From NCBI GenBank assembly GCA_024291935.2, contig CM044320.1, forward strand, positions 55,246,001-55,310,000: a DNA stretch of 64,000 nt, written 5' to 3'. Origin of the DNA: Okapia johnstoni (lineage: Eukaryota; Chordata; Mammalia; Artiodactyla; Giraffidae). A program made the translations under genes and the position numbers. Below are positions 27,001-35,399 of this stretch, in pieces. The notes under the pieces are model-generated. The model was not told where the DNA came from. It did not search any database and saw only the letters and a list, made by a program, of their open reading frames with translations. Every line of letters begins with the position of its first letter. Within the stretch, counting starts at the first letter, position 1.

Positions 27001-27493
27001 CCCGCCCCGTGGTTGCAGGTAAACACCAAACGGAAAGTGAGTCCGACCATTTGAGCCGGAAAAATCCCAAGGACAGAGGAGCTGGTGAGCTACAGTTCAC
27101 AGGGTCGCAAAAAGTCGGAATGACCGAGCGACTTAGCACACACTCTAACATCTAGCGGTAGTGGTAGCGGCTATACCTTTCATTGTGCCGTGTAGGCTGG
27201 TCATTACCTCCTCTCTCGGCCCATTTACCCCTCAGAGGTGACGGAGAGGGCTCGAGATAACGCACGAAGGCGCCCAGCACAACGCCTGGCGCACAGGAGG
27301 CACTTCATATTGTCATTCCAAGGGACCCTCCCCAAACCTCCTCACACGCCTTTGCAGACATACTACCACCCCTCTCCCTGCCTCCATCACCTCCGCCATA
27401 GTTGAGCCAGCGATAGTATTGGCCGTAGGGAAAGAGCCTTCGGTAATAAAGCTTCAGCAGCTCGGGCAGCTCGGCAGGGTCAAACGCCTCCAT
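9015..27493 (-). CDS. PRIM1: PRIM1, DNA primase catalytic (small) subunit, complete gene
   Basis: This is the catalytic p49 subunit of eukaryotic primase, which makes RNA primers in the nucleus together with PRIM2 inside the DNA polymerase alpha complex. Thirteen minus-strand exons join in phase: 27391-27493, 26480-26637, 23276-23382, 23131-23204, 21641-21777, 21156-21214, 19920-20029, 19332-19423, 19021-19162, 16832-16901, 16333-16418, 10465-10563, 9015-9034. They encode 418 residues (human, as recalled, 420; two residues fewer in the acidic exon-11 stretch). Visible features are the DID metal-binding pair at D109/D111, the Cys cluster at 121, 122, 128 and 131, SGRRGVH at 160-166, and the third Asp (RLD) at 306. 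All introns are GT-AG except intron 4 (GC-AG) and intron 7 (AT-AC, U12-type). No frameshift or stop is seen, so the gene looks functional. Confidence 0.97.
9480..10300 (+). repeat. L2-like ancient LINE remnants
   Basis: A diverged stretch ending with the L2-style 3' wording (ccataagggcagggagccat ... gacatatagaaagtgttaaa) inside PRIM1 intron 12. Boundaries are approximate. Confidence 0.5.
10465..10563 (-). CDS. PRIM1: PRIM1 exon 12 (residues 380-412)
   Basis: Encodes [21 protein letters not shown] and [12 protein letters not shown] plus one G; donor GTAAGA. A 5.8-kb intron packed with repeats precedes it. Confidence 0.94.
10658..11245 (+). mobile_element. hAT-like MITE remnant carrying a Bov-tA
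   Basis: Begins ggtgctgtccaatagaa and ends with ccacatgtggctaatg ... gacagtgctgc, so the ends are related inverted repeats of an old hAT-type element. A Bov-tA fragment interrupts it at 10791-10906. It is in PRIM1 intron 11/12 sequence. Confidence 0.6.
10791..10906 (-). mobile_element. Bov-tA SINE fragment
   Basis: Antisense Bov-tA body: gtcactcagttgtgtctgac through ggcaagaatactggagtagg and ttgccatt. The tRNA-derived 5' part is missing. Confidence 0.8.
11694..11788 (+). mobile_element. CHR-type SINE
   Basis: Contains ggacttctctggtggtccag, tggttaagac, and ccctggtcagggaactaaga, the tRNA-Glu-derived cetartiodactyl SINE head. Confidence 0.85.
11868..14226 (-). mobile_element. CHR-type SINE split by a BovB insertion
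   Basis: The antisense CHR SINE pieces are 11868-11903 and 14126-14226 (ggatcttagttccctgacca ... cagggaattcc). They are separated by BovB, with ctgtgaggcttg duplicated at 11892-11903 and 14126-14137. Confidence 0.85.
11904..14125 (+). mobile_element. RTE-BovB LINE, 5'-truncated
   Basis: A plus-strand BovB of 2.2 kb in PRIM1 intron 11, antisense to PRIM1. It starts in the endonuclease C-terminus ([15 protein letters not shown]). It continues through reverse transcriptase, with [19 protein letters not shown] and the YADD catalytic box near 13333-13347. It ends with the (actga)n-like tail gactgaactgaactgaactg. Several in-frame stops, for example at 12515-12517 and 13757-13759, show it is dead. 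It is flanked by a 12-bp target duplication. Confidence 0.95.
14230..15660. other. PRIM1 intron 11, no feature recognised
   Basis: AT-rich intronic sequence with poly-A near 14758-14774. I see no recent SINE or gene. Remnants of a hAT-like element follow at about 15680-15840. Confidence 0.45.
16333..16418 (-). CDS. PRIM1: PRIM1 exon 11, acidic linker
   Basis: Encodes [21 protein letters not shown] then SDIKHRTR plus one G; acceptor TTTGTAG, donor GTAGGT. The Glu-rich stretch is two residues shorter than the human one as I recall it. Confidence 0.92.
16832..16901 (-). CDS. PRIM1: PRIM1 exon 10 (residues 328-350)
   Basis: Encodes [21 protein letters not shown] then TI plus AG; acceptor CTCACAG, donor GTATGT. 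Confidence 0.94.
17050..17223 (+). mobile_element. CHR-type SINE with 10-bp duplication
   Basis: gggacttccctggaggtcca ... catgccatgtggcc with an A-rich tail. The flanking duplication aaaagtactt is at 17050-17059 and 17214-17223. It is in PRIM1 intron 9. Confidence 0.88.
17905..18060 (-). repeat. MIR-like SINE remnant
   Basis: Diverged MIR wording, including tctaagcattttacc, gctaaaaccaagg and cacagcaagtggcagagttg. Confidence 0.55.
18221..18508 (-). mobile_element. L1 3'-UTR fragment (antisense)
   Basis: Characteristic cetartiodactyl L1 3' sequence read backwards: ttctgctgtacagcaaaatg, gagctatacagtaggttccc, tagtgtatatatgtcaatcc. A T-run at 18221 is its reversed poly-A tail. Confidence 0.8.
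18562..18686 (-). mobile_element. CHR-type SINE
   Basis: Antisense CHR: ggcttgtgggatcttagttc through gccagggaattccc, in PRIM1 intron 9. Confidence 0.85.
19021..19162 (-). CDS. PRIM1: PRIM1 exon 9, third catalytic Asp
   Basis: Encodes [20 protein letters not shown], then [20 protein letters not shown] and FSVHPKT. D306 in RLD completes the primase catalytic triad. Intron 8 before it is only 169 nt. Confidence 0.95.
19332..19423 (-). CDS. PRIM1: PRIM1 exon 8 (residues 250-280)
   Basis: Encodes [21 protein letters not shown] and on to TISKYQ; donor GTATAT. The first two bases complete the codon split by the AT-AC intron. Confidence 0.93.
19424..19919 (-). other. PRIM1: U12-type AT-AC intron (PRIM1 intron 7)
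   Basis: The minus-strand intron starts ATATCCTTT (19919 downward), matching the minor-spliceosome donor, and ends CATCAC at 19424. A branch-site match TTCCTTAAT lies at 19442-19434. Its branch A at 19435 is 11 nt from the terminal AC, within the tight spacing known for U12 introns. Only this boundary keeps exons 7 and 8 in frame with primase; no GT-AG alternative fits at the exon 7 end. Confidence 0.93.
19920..20029 (-). CDS. PRIM1: PRIM1 exon 7, followed by a U12 intron
   Basis: Encodes [20 protein letters not shown] and on to ILALVPE plus one A. The exon is not followed by GT but by ATATCCTTT, the U12-type 5' splice site. Confidence 0.94.
20145..21015. repeat. MIR remnants with an inserted CHR SINE
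   Basis: Three diverged MIR-like blocks (about 20145-20260, 20640-20790, 20810-21015) surround a CHR SINE at 20514-20632 and a short TATATA run near 20465-20480. All are inside PRIM1 intron 6. Confidence 0.5.
20514..20632 (-). mobile_element. CHR-type SINE
   Basis: Antisense: gcaggatcttagttccccag, cttaaccactggactgccag. Confidence 0.85.
21156..21214 (-). CDS. PRIM1: PRIM1 exon 6 (residues 194-212)
   Basis: A short 59-nt exon encoding [19 protein letters not shown] plus AG, with acceptor TTTTTCAG and donor GTCTGT. Confidence 0.93.
21641..21777 (-). CDS. PRIM1: PRIM1 exon 5 (residues 148-193)
   Basis: Acceptor CCTCCTCAG. Encodes [20 protein letters not shown] and onward to YLSLVK. Ser160, Arg162-163 and His166 form the nucleotide-binding SGRRGxH motif of primases. 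Donor GTAAGG. Confidence 0.95.
21895..22451. mobile_element. Tigger/pogo-like MITE with TA ends and a nested SINE
   Basis: Terminal inverted repeats of 17 bp are exact: tacagttgacccttgaa at 21895-21911 and its reverse complement at 22435-22451. The TA at each end fits Tc1/mariner-type insertion. A long CHR-type SINE (about 21985-22232) and a TA/TG microsatellite (22233-22290) split it. It lies in PRIM1 intron 4. Confidence 0.85.
21985..22232 (+). mobile_element. Long CHR-type SINE
   Basis: The head is cttcctcggtggtccagtgg; the body includes gcaactaagcctgtgtgcca and the end is aaataaataaataag. It sits inside the DNA transposon. Confidence 0.82.
22490..22930 (+). repeat. L2-like LINE remnant
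   Basis: Diverged L2 3' region wording, ending near gcatgcaacagttgctcaac. Boundaries are approximate. Confidence 0.5.
23131..23204 (-). CDS. PRIM1: PRIM1 exon 4, rest of the Cys cluster
   Basis: Encodes [20 protein letters not shown] to DRALK plus one G. C128 and C131 complete the metal-binding Cys set. It is separated from exon 3 by a 71-nt intron and followed by a GC donor (AAAG then GCAAGT). Confidence 0.94.
23276..23382 (-). CDS. PRIM1: PRIM1 exon 3, catalytic Asp pair
   Basis: Encodes [12 protein letters not shown], then [17 protein letters not shown]109 and D111 of DID are the primase catalytic metal ligands; C121 and C122 begin the Cys cluster. Donor GTGAGT. Confidence 0.95.
24612..24755 (-). 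mobile_element. Bov-tA SINE with (TGC)n run
   Basis: An antisense Bov-tA body (cagtcgtgtccgactctgca ... gtgggttgccattgcc) preceded by a tgctgctgctgctgc run at about 24612-24630. Confidence 0.85.
25082..25269 (+). mobile_element. CHR-type SINE with poly-A tail
   Basis: gacttccctggtggtccagt ... ccctggtcagggaactagat, ending in a 20-nt A-run at 25250-25269. In PRIM1 intron 2. Confidence 0.88.
25856..26165 (-). mobile_element. Long CHR-type SINE (antisense)
   Basis: ctggctcttcgttgctgcat ... ggcatgtgggatcttcctag ... accaccagggaagtccc. The motif tgtgctggctcttcgttgctg occurs twice, suggesting a partial internal duplication. Confidence 0.82.
26166..26229 (-). mobile_element. Tiny retroinsertion with 15-bp duplication
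   Basis: cctcatttagtcttt is repeated exactly at 26166-26180 and 26215-26229. It brackets a T-run and about 20 bp resembling the reversed L1 3' end (ttttaacatttcttttttaa). Confidence 0.7.
26480..26637 (-). CDS. PRIM1: PRIM1 exon 2 (residues 35-87)
   Basis: Acceptor TTTTGCAG; encodes [15 protein letters not shown] through GAVYSHR; donor GTAAGA. The 158 nt restore phase 0. Confidence 0.95.
27061..27150 (+). mobile_element. Bov-tA fragment
   Basis: A 3' Bov-tA piece: gacagaggagctggtgagct ... gtcgcaaaaagtcggaatga, in PRIM1 intron 1. Confidence 0.75.
27391..27493 (-). CDS. PRIM1: PRIM1 exon 1 (residues 1-34)
   Basis: Starts [20 protein letters not shown] and ends LNYGG plus one base before a GTGATG donor at 27390. 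This ATG matches the primase N-terminus I know and has no in-frame competitor in the short 5' UTR. Confidence 0.95.
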
Positions 27494-27530
27494 GGAACGC
27501 AGTATTCCACCCTGGGAGGACTACCGCAAG

Positions 27531-27625
27531 AATTGGCGGGAACCACACAGGGCGAGTCTGCGCCACTGCGCAGGCGCGTCGCGGCCACGTCCGTCCGTCC
27601 GCAGGGGCCGCTGGGAATTGTAGTT
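27531..27625 (-). promoter_or_regulatory. PRIM1: PRIM1 promoter: E2F, NRF1-like, ZNF143/THAP11-like sites
   Basis: A TTGGCGGGAA E2F site (27533-27542) lies about 40 bp upstream of the ATG. A TGCGCAGGCGC NRF1-like site lies at 27567-27577. The minus strand has ACTACAATTCCCAGC (27625-27611), the ZNF143/THAP11 type. The region is GC-rich and TATA-less. E2F control fits an S-phase replication gene. Binding is inferred from motif match only. Confidence 0.75.
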
Positions 27626-27668
27626 CCTATTTGTAGGCTGGCCTAGGCGAGGCCGCTTGTGACTGACT

Positions 27669-27970
27669 GGGCTTCCCTGGTAGCTCAGCTGATAAAGAAC
27701 CCGCGGGTTCGATTCCTGGGTCGGATCCGCTGGAGAAGGAATAGGCTACCCACTCCATTATTCTTGGGCTTCCCTGGTGGCTCAGACTGTAAAGAATCTG
27801 CCTGCAATGAGAGAGACCTGGTTTCCATCCCTGGGTTGGGAAGATGCCCTGGAGAAGGGAATTGACTACCCACTCCGGTTTTCTGGCCTGGAGAATTCCG
27901 TGGACAGAGGCGACTGGCAGGCTATAGTCTATGAGGTCGCAAAGAGTCGGACTCGACTGAGTGACTTTCC
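27669..27970 (+). mobile_element. Tandem Bov-tA pair beside the PRIM1 promoter
   Basis: Two SINE units in direct tandem: 27669-27765 (gggcttccctggtagctcag, ggttcgattcctgggtcgg) and 27766-27970 (gggcttccctggtggctcag to cggactcgactgagtgactt). They begin about 45 bp upstream of the PRIM1 promoter motif block. Confidence 0.9.
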
Positions 27971-30887
27971 CGTTCACTTTCTGGTCGAGGGCGGTGCTCC
28001 TGTGGTCTCTGCCCATTTACTTCGCTAGGTTTCCTGCACAGGTGGGACGAAGAAGACCACGCCCATTCCTGGACGATTTACTATGGAAAGATGAGCCCTG
28101 GAGCATATGGTTGTTGTTCAGTTGCTCAGTCGTGTCCAACTCTTTGCAACCCAATGGATTGCAGCACTGCCAGGCTTCCCTGTCCTTCACCATCTCCCAG
28201 AGCTTGCTCAAGCTCATGTCCATTGAGTCGATGATGCCATCCAGCCATCTCATCCTCTGTCGTCCCCTTCTCCTTCTGCCTTCAATCTTTCCCAACATCA
28301 GGGTCTTTTCAAATGAGTCAGCTCTTCGCATCAGGTGGCCCAAGTATTGGAGCTTCAGCTTCAGCATCAGTCCTTCCAATGAATTAAGGGTTGATTTCCT
28401 TTAGGATTGACTGGTTTGATCTCCTTGCTGTCCAAGAGACTCTGAAGAGTCTTCTCCAACACCACAGTTCAAAAGCATCAATTCTTTGGCGCTCAGCCTT
28501 CTTTATGGCCCAACTCTCACATCCATACATGACTACTGGAAAAACCAAAGCTTTGACTAGATGGACCTTTGTTGGCAAAGTAATGTCTCTGCTTTTTAAT
28601 ATGCTGACTAGGTTTGTCATAGCTTTTCTTTCAAGGAGCAAGTGTCTTTTAATTTCATGACTGCATTCACCATCTGCAGTGATTTTGGAGCCCAAGAAAA
28701 TGAAGTCTGTCACTGTTTCCATTGTTCCATCTATTTCCCATGAAGTGATGGGACTGGATGCCATGATCTTAGTTTTTTGAATGTTGAGTTTTAAGCCAAC
28801 TTTTTCATTCTTCTCTTTCACCTTTATCAAGAGGCTCTTTAGTTCCTCTTCACTTTCTGCCGTAAGGACAGTGTCATCTGCATATCTGAGGTTATTGGTG
28901 TTTCTCCTGGCAATCTTGATTCCAGCTTGTGCTTCCTCCAGCCCAGCATTTTGCTTGATGTACTCTGCATATAAGTTAAATAAGCAGGATGACAATATAC
29001 AGCCTTGACATACTCCTTTCCCAATATGGAACCAGTCCATTGTTTCATGTCCAGTTCTAACTGTTGCTTCTTGACGTGCATACGGGTTTCTCAGGAGCAG
29101 GTAAGGTGGTCTGGTATTCCCATCTCTTTAAGAATTTTCCACAGTTTGTTGTGATCCACACAGTCAAAGGCTTTAGCGTAGTCAATAAAGCAGAAGCAGA
29201 TGTTTTTCTGGCATTGTCTTTGCTTTTTCTATGACCCAATGCATGTTGGCAATTTAATCTCTGGTTCCTATGCCTTTTCTAAATTCACCTTGAACGTCTT
29301 GGTATTCCGGGTTCACATACTATTGAAGCTTAGCTTGGAGAATTTGAGCATTACTTTGCTAGCATGTGAAATGAGTGCAGTTGTGTGGTAGTTTGAACAT
29401 TCTTTGGCATTGCCCTTCTTTGGGGTTGGTGTGAAAATGGACTTTTTCCAGTCTTGTGGCCACTGGTGAGTTTTCCAAATTTGTTGGCATATTGAGTGCA
29501 GCACTTTCACAGCATCATATTTTAAGATTTGAAATAGCTCAGCTGGAATTCCATCACTTACACTAACTTTGTTTGAAGTGATGCTTCCTAAGGCCCACTT
29601 GACTTTGCATTCAAGCATGTCTGGCTCTAGGTGAGTGATCACAGCATCATGGTTATCTGGGTCATTAAGATCTTTTTTATATAGTTCTTCTGTGTGTTTT
29701 TGCCACCTATTCTTAATATCTTCTGCTTCTATTAGGTCCATACCTTTTCTGTCCTTTATTGTGCCAATCTTTGCATGAAATGTTCCCTTGGTATCTCTAA
29801 TTTTCTTAAAGAGATTGCTAGTCCTTCCCATTCTATTGTTTTTCTCTATTTCTTTGCATTGTTCACTTAGGAAAACTTTCTTCTCTCCTGCTATTCTTTG
29901 GAACTCTGCATTCAGATGGGTATATCTTACCTTTTCTCCTTTGCTATTTGCTTCTCTTTTCTCAGATATTTGTAAGTCCTCCTCAGACAACCATTTTGCC
30001 TTTTTGTATTTCTTTTTCTTAGGAATGATTTTGATCACTGCCTGCTGTACAATGTTATGAACCTCCATCCATATTTCTTCAGGCACTCTGTCTATCAGAT
30101 CTAATCCCTTGAATCTATTTGTCACTTCTACTGTAAAATCATAAGAGATTTGATTTATGTCATACCTGAATGGTATAGTGGTTTTCCCTACTTTCTTAAA
30201 TTTAAGTTTGAATTTGGCAATAAGGAGTTTATGATCTGAGCCACAATCAGCTCCTGGTCTTGTTTTTGCTGACTGTGTAGAGCTTCTACATCTTCGACTG
30301 CAAAAAATGTAATCAATCTCATTATGATATTAACTATCTGGTGATGTCCATGTGTAGAGTTGTTTCTTGTGTTGTTGGAAGAGGGTGTTTGCTATGACCA
30401 GAGCATTCTCTTGGCAAAACTCTGTTAGCCTTTTCCCTGCTTCATTTTGTACTCCAAGGCCAAACTTGCCTGTTACTACAGTTATCTTTTGACTTCCTAC
30501 TTTCGCATTCCATTCACCTTTAATGAAAAGGACATCTTTTTTTGGTGTTAATTCTAGAAAGTCTTGTAGGTCTTCATAGAACCATTCAACTTCAACTTCT
30601 TCTGCATTAGTGGTTGGGGCATAGACTTGGATTACTGTGATATTGAATGTTTGCCTCAGAAGCCAACCAAGATCATTCTATCATTTTTGAGATTGCACCC
30701 AAGTACTGCATTTCAGACTCTTTTGTTGACTGTGATGGCTACTCCATTTCTTCTAAGGGTTTCTTGCCCACAGTAGTAGATATAATGGTCATCTAAATTA
30801 AATTCACCCATTACTGTCCATTTTAGTTCACTGATTCCTAAAATGTCAATGTTCATGCTTGCCATCTCCTGTTTGACCACTTCCAAT

Positions 30888-32806
30888 AAAAGAAATGCAA
30901 AAAAGCAAAATGGCTGTCTGAGGAGGCCTTATGAATAGCTGTGAAAAGAAGAGAAGCGAAAAGCAAAGGAGAAAAGGAAAGATATTTCCATTTGCATGCA
31001 GAGTTCCAAAGAATAGCAAGGAGAGATAAGAATGCCTTCCCCACTGATCAATGCAAAGAAATAGAGGAAAACAACAGAATGGGAAAGACTAGAGATCTCT
31101 TCAAGAAAATTAGAGATACAAAGGGAATATTTCATGCAAAGATGGGCTCAATAAAGGACAGAAATGGTATGGACCTAACAGAAGCAGAAGATGTTAAGAA
31201 GAGGTAGCAAGAATACACAGAAGAACTGTACAAAAAAGATCTTCACAACCCAGATAATCACGATGGTGTGATCACTCACCTAGAGCCAGACGTCCTGGAA
31301 TGTGAAGTCAAGTGGGCCTTAGAAAGCATCCCTATGAACAAAGCTAGTGGAGGTGATGGAATTCCAGTTGAGCTATTTCAAACCCTAAAAGATGATGCTG
31401 TGAAAGTGCTGCACTCAACATGCCAGCAAATTTGGAAAATTCAGCAGTGGCCACAGGACTGGAAAAGGTCACTTTTCATCCCAATCCCAAAGAAAGGCAA
31501 TGCCAAAGAATGCTCAAACTACCGCACAATTGCACTCATCTCACATGCTAGTAAAGTAATGCTTAAAATTCTCCTAGCCAGGCTTCAGCAATACATGAAG
31601 TGTGAACTTCCAGATGTTCAAGCTGGTTTTAGAAAAGGCAGAGGAACCAGAGATCAAATTGCCAATATCCGCTGGATCATCGAAAAAGCAAGAGAGTTCC
31701 AGAAAAACATCTATTTCTGCTTTGTTGACTATGCCAAAGCCTTTGACTGTGTGGATCGCAACAAACTGTGGAAAATTCTGAAAGAGATGGGAATACCAGA
31801 CCACCTGACCTGCCTCTTGAGAAACCTGTATGCAGGTCAGGAAGCAACAGTTAGAACTGGACATGGAACAACGGACTGGTTCCAAATAGGAAAAGGAGTA
31901 CATCAAGGCTGTATATTGTCACCCTGCTTATTTAACTTATATGCAGAGTACATCATGAGAAACGCTGGGCTGGAGGAAGCACAAGCTGGAATCAAGATTG
32001 CCAGGAGAAATATCAATAACCTCAGATATGCAGATGACATCACCCTTATGGCAGAAAGTGAAGAAGAACTAAAAAGCCTCTTGATGAAAGTGAGAGAGAA
32101 GAGTGAAAAAGTTGGCTTAAAACTCAACATTCAGAAAACTAAGATCGTGGCATCTGGTCCTATCACTTCATGGGAAATAGATGGGGAAACAGTGGAAACA
32201 GTGTCAGACTTCATTTTTGGGGGCTCCAAAATCACTGCAGATGGTGATTCCAGCCATGAAATTAAAAGATGCTTTTTCCTTGGAGGGAAAGTTATGACCA
32301 ACCTAGATAGCACATTAAAAAGCAGAGACATTGCATTGCCAACAAAGGTCCGTCTAGTCAAGGCTATGGTTTTTCCAGTGGTCATGTATGGATGTGAGAG
32401 TTGGACTGTGAAGAAAGCTGAGCGCCGAACAGTTGATGTTTTTGAACTGTGGTGTTGGAGAAGACTCTTGAGAGTCCCTTGGACTGCAAGGAGATCCAAC
32501 CAGTCCATCCTAAAGGAGATCAGTCCTGGGTGTTCATTGGAAGGACTGATGTTGAAGCTGAAACTCCAATACTTTGGCCACCTCATGTGAAGAGTTGACT
32601 CATTGGAAAAGACCCTGATGCTGGGAAGGATTGTGGGTAGGAGGAGAAGGGGACGATGGAAGAAGAGATGGTTGGATGGCATCACCGACTTGATGGACAT
32701 GAGTTTGGGTAAACTCTTGGAGTTGGTGATGGACAGGGAGGCCTGGAGTGCTGCAATTCATGGGATCGCAAAGAGTCAGACATGACTGAACGACTGAAGT
32801 GTACTG
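30888..32806 (+). mobile_element. Younger RTE-BovB with long intact RT frame
   Basis: A 1.9-kb 5'-truncated BovB inserted, opposite in direction, into the older BovB. It starts aaaagaaatgcaaaaaagca and ends gtactg. A possible 3-bp duplication (aat, 30885-30887 and 32807-32809) flanks it. The frame 31268-32590 encodes 440 residues, including [29 protein letters not shown] and LRYADDITLMAESEEELKSL. A single in-frame TAG (31205-31207) separates it from the upstream linker frame, and it ends at a TGA within the ORF2 C-terminal region. The endonuclease is missing, so it cannot be autonomous. Confidence 0.93.
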
Positions 32807-33036
32807 AATTTACCTTGATTCATGGATGTAACATTCCAGGTTCCTACGCAATATTGTTCTTTACAGCATCGGAATTACTTTCATATCCAGACACATCCTC
32901 AACTGAGTGTTGTTTCTGCTTTGGCTTAGCCTCTTCATTCCTTCTGGAGCTATTTCTCTGCTCTTCTCCAGTATCGTATTGGGCACCTACCAACCTGGGG
33001 AGTTCATCTTTCAGTGTCACATCTTTTTGCCTTTTC

Positions 33037-33816
33037 TTTTTCTTTTTTTTTTTTTAATTAATTTATTTATTTTAGTTGGGGGCTAATTACTTTACAATAT
33101 TGTAGTAGTTTTTGCCATACATTGACATGAATCAGCCATGGGTTCACATGTGCTCCCCCTCCCGAACCCTCCTCCCACCTCCCTCCCCATCCTATCCCTC
33201 TGGGTCATCCCAACGCTCCATCCCTGAGCATCCGTCCCATGCATAGAACATGGAATGGTGTTCCGCTTCACATATGACAATATACATGTTTCAATGTTAT
33301 TGTCCCAGAACGTCCCACCCTCACCTCCTCCCTCAGAGTCCACAGGACTGTTCTATGCATCTGTGTCTCTTATTATGTCTCACATATAAGGTTACCATTA
33401 CCATCTTTCAAATTCCATATACATGCATTAGTATACTGTATTGGTGCTTTTCTTTCTGGCTCACTTCACTCTGTATAATGGGCTCCAGTTTCATCCATCT
33501 CGATAGAACCGATTCAAATATATTTTTTTAATGGCTGAGTAATATTCCATTGTGTATATGTACCACAGCTTCCTTATCCATTCATCTGCCGATGGACATC
33601 TAGGTTGCTTCCATGTCCTGGCTATTGTAAACAGTGCTGCGATGAACATTGGGGTACACGCATCTCTTTCAATTCTGGTTTCCTCGGTGTGTATGCCTAG
33701 CAGTGGGATTGCTGGGTCATATGGCAGTTCTATTCCCAGTTTTTTAAGGAATCTCCACACTGTTCTCCATAGTGGCTGTACTAGTTTGCATTCTCACCAA
33801 CAGTGTAAGAGGGTTC
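33037..33816 (-). mobile_element. L1 3' end (antisense), inserted in BovB
   Basis: The minus strand encodes the L1 ORF2 C-terminus ([29 protein letters not shown]) followed by the 3' UTR and a poly-A tail, seen as a T-run near 33043-33056. It is flanked by ccttttc-like copies on both sides (about 33030 and 33817). Confidence 0.9.
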
Positions 33817-33857
33817 CCTTTTCATACTGTTCATGGGGTTCTCAAGGCAAGAATGCA

Positions 33858-34983
33858 TATAGACTTAGGTTATCAAGATGAAGTAAAAGATATGTTCTCT
33901 GCTAACTTTATGACTGTTTTAGAAACAACACATTTAAGCAATTAAAGAAGGTTTGGAAATTAGTTCTTCATAGAATTTCTAGGTCCAATATATGGAAATA
34001 AATGACCAACCAAATGAGAAAAGCAAGATCTATTTATTCAAGAATTTGTTTTATACAGAAAGGGAGTCAGGCACCCTCACTTGTATTTTGACAGACTCAA
34101 ATGTAGGCAGAGGAATGGGAAAGCTTTAATAGGGGCGAGAGAGAAGGTTTCAGGTATATCCTGAATCAAGGCTCTTTGTATTGGGCAGGTATAAGTGGGC
34201 TAACACACATTGGGGCATCCTATATGATTGGTTAGGTGTGCATATTTGACTTTCTCTGGTTGGTTATAAATTGGAAGTGGGGGCAAAAATTAGGGAAGCT
34301 GTCAGTTTTTAATCAAGTCCTGACTATTTGGGGTGGGTTATTATGTGGGTTATTTAGCTTCCTGGACTATTACTCCAGACTGCAGTCTCACTTACTACAA
34401 GTCTGACCTAAAGCAAGCTGGTTTCCTTGGCTGCTTATTACAGATAGGGAGTTGGTTTCCTGGGTATGCTTTGGGCAGATTGTGGATCAGAGTTCTGTTT
34501 TTGTATATGGTCTGGTCATTATTTGTTTGTATATTCAGTCTCTCATATAGAACATCCAGGAATACTAAAATCTGAATCCAAGGAAGCTTGCAGAATTATG
34601 GAGAGTTTTATAAGCATGAAAGGTGCCTGTTTACTATTGATGTGCAGATTTGCCAATCAGTCTTACCAGGTAAAGATACATCTCACTACAAATGTGGGCC
34701 GGAGTGGGTAGTCTGATAATTACATCAGTGTTGTGTTGCTTGAAAGCTATCATTTTCATGAACTTTAATTTTTGAAAGTGGTCATGGTCCCTCATCTTCT
34801 ATAGGCAACATGGTGAAAAATAGTCTCTAGACAGATCATATTTATTTGAGTATTTCTAGAAATGTGATGTTCTGCACAATAGTAGTTGATTTTCACAATC
34901 CCCAGGCAACCTGTTTTGGGTAGAGTGAACTTCATTTCTGGGAATGTCTTCATTCTAATAACAGTAGCAAGAGTGCCAATAGA
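33858..34983. other. Intergenic, possibly LTR-derived
   Basis: No gene. The 34010-34560 stretch reads like an old reversed LTR (for example ctgacctaaagcaagctggt), but I cannot classify it. Confidence 0.35.
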
Positions 34984-35100
34984 GGGACTTCCCTGGTGAT
35001 GCAGAGGTTAAGACTCCATGCTTCGAATGCGGGGGATACAGAACTTCGTTGGGGAACTAACTGAGCTTCCCACAATTAAGACCTGATGCAGTCAAAAGTC
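34984..35100 (+). mobile_element. CHR-type SINE
   Basis: gggacttccctggtgatgca, gaggttaagactccatgctt, then a diverged end and an A-rich tail. Confidence 0.8.
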
Positions 35101-35399
35101 AAAAATTATAAAAACAACAATAAAGAGAGCACCATTAAGAGTTCTCTCTTCCAGAGCTGCATACCCTTGGGCTTTTTAATGGAGGTTTTGCTGTTTCTTT
35201 ACTGGAAATTCCTTATTGCTGCCTTTAGGAACTAATTTCTTTTAGCTATTTGGGAGTCCCCTATTTGAATTTCAGCACCATTAAAGAGGGCACACTGTAA
35301 GGAGCTAGGACATAAGGGGAGAAAGCAAAGGAAGTTTATTTATTGAGTTCCTATTGTATGCTTGATTTATTTAACATTAGTTTTTCTCATTAGGCAAAA

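Larger units (their letters stand above)
28110..33857 (-). mobile_element. Old RTE-BovB, broken by a BovB and an L1
   Basis: The antisense BovB pieces are 28110-30887, about 32807-33036 and about 33817-33857. The first runs from the 3' end back through reverse transcriptase (YADD box near 28872-28883) and endonuclease. The second contains the region encoding DELPRLVGAQY-like sequence on the minus strand. The third is a short 5' piece (atactgttcatggggttctc). Reading on the minus strand the three pieces are collinear once the inserts are removed. Frameshifts and stops make it inactive. Confidence 0.88.

Noticed and set aside
27669..27730. tRNA gene suggested by a ggttcgattcc B-box
   Set aside because: The motif is the tRNA-derived head of Bov-tA; the rest of a tRNA fold is missing.
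28110..32806. Twin-priming inversion of a single BovB
   Set aside because: Both orientations have their own complete 3' ends, and the older copy resumes after the younger one, so two insertions explain it better.
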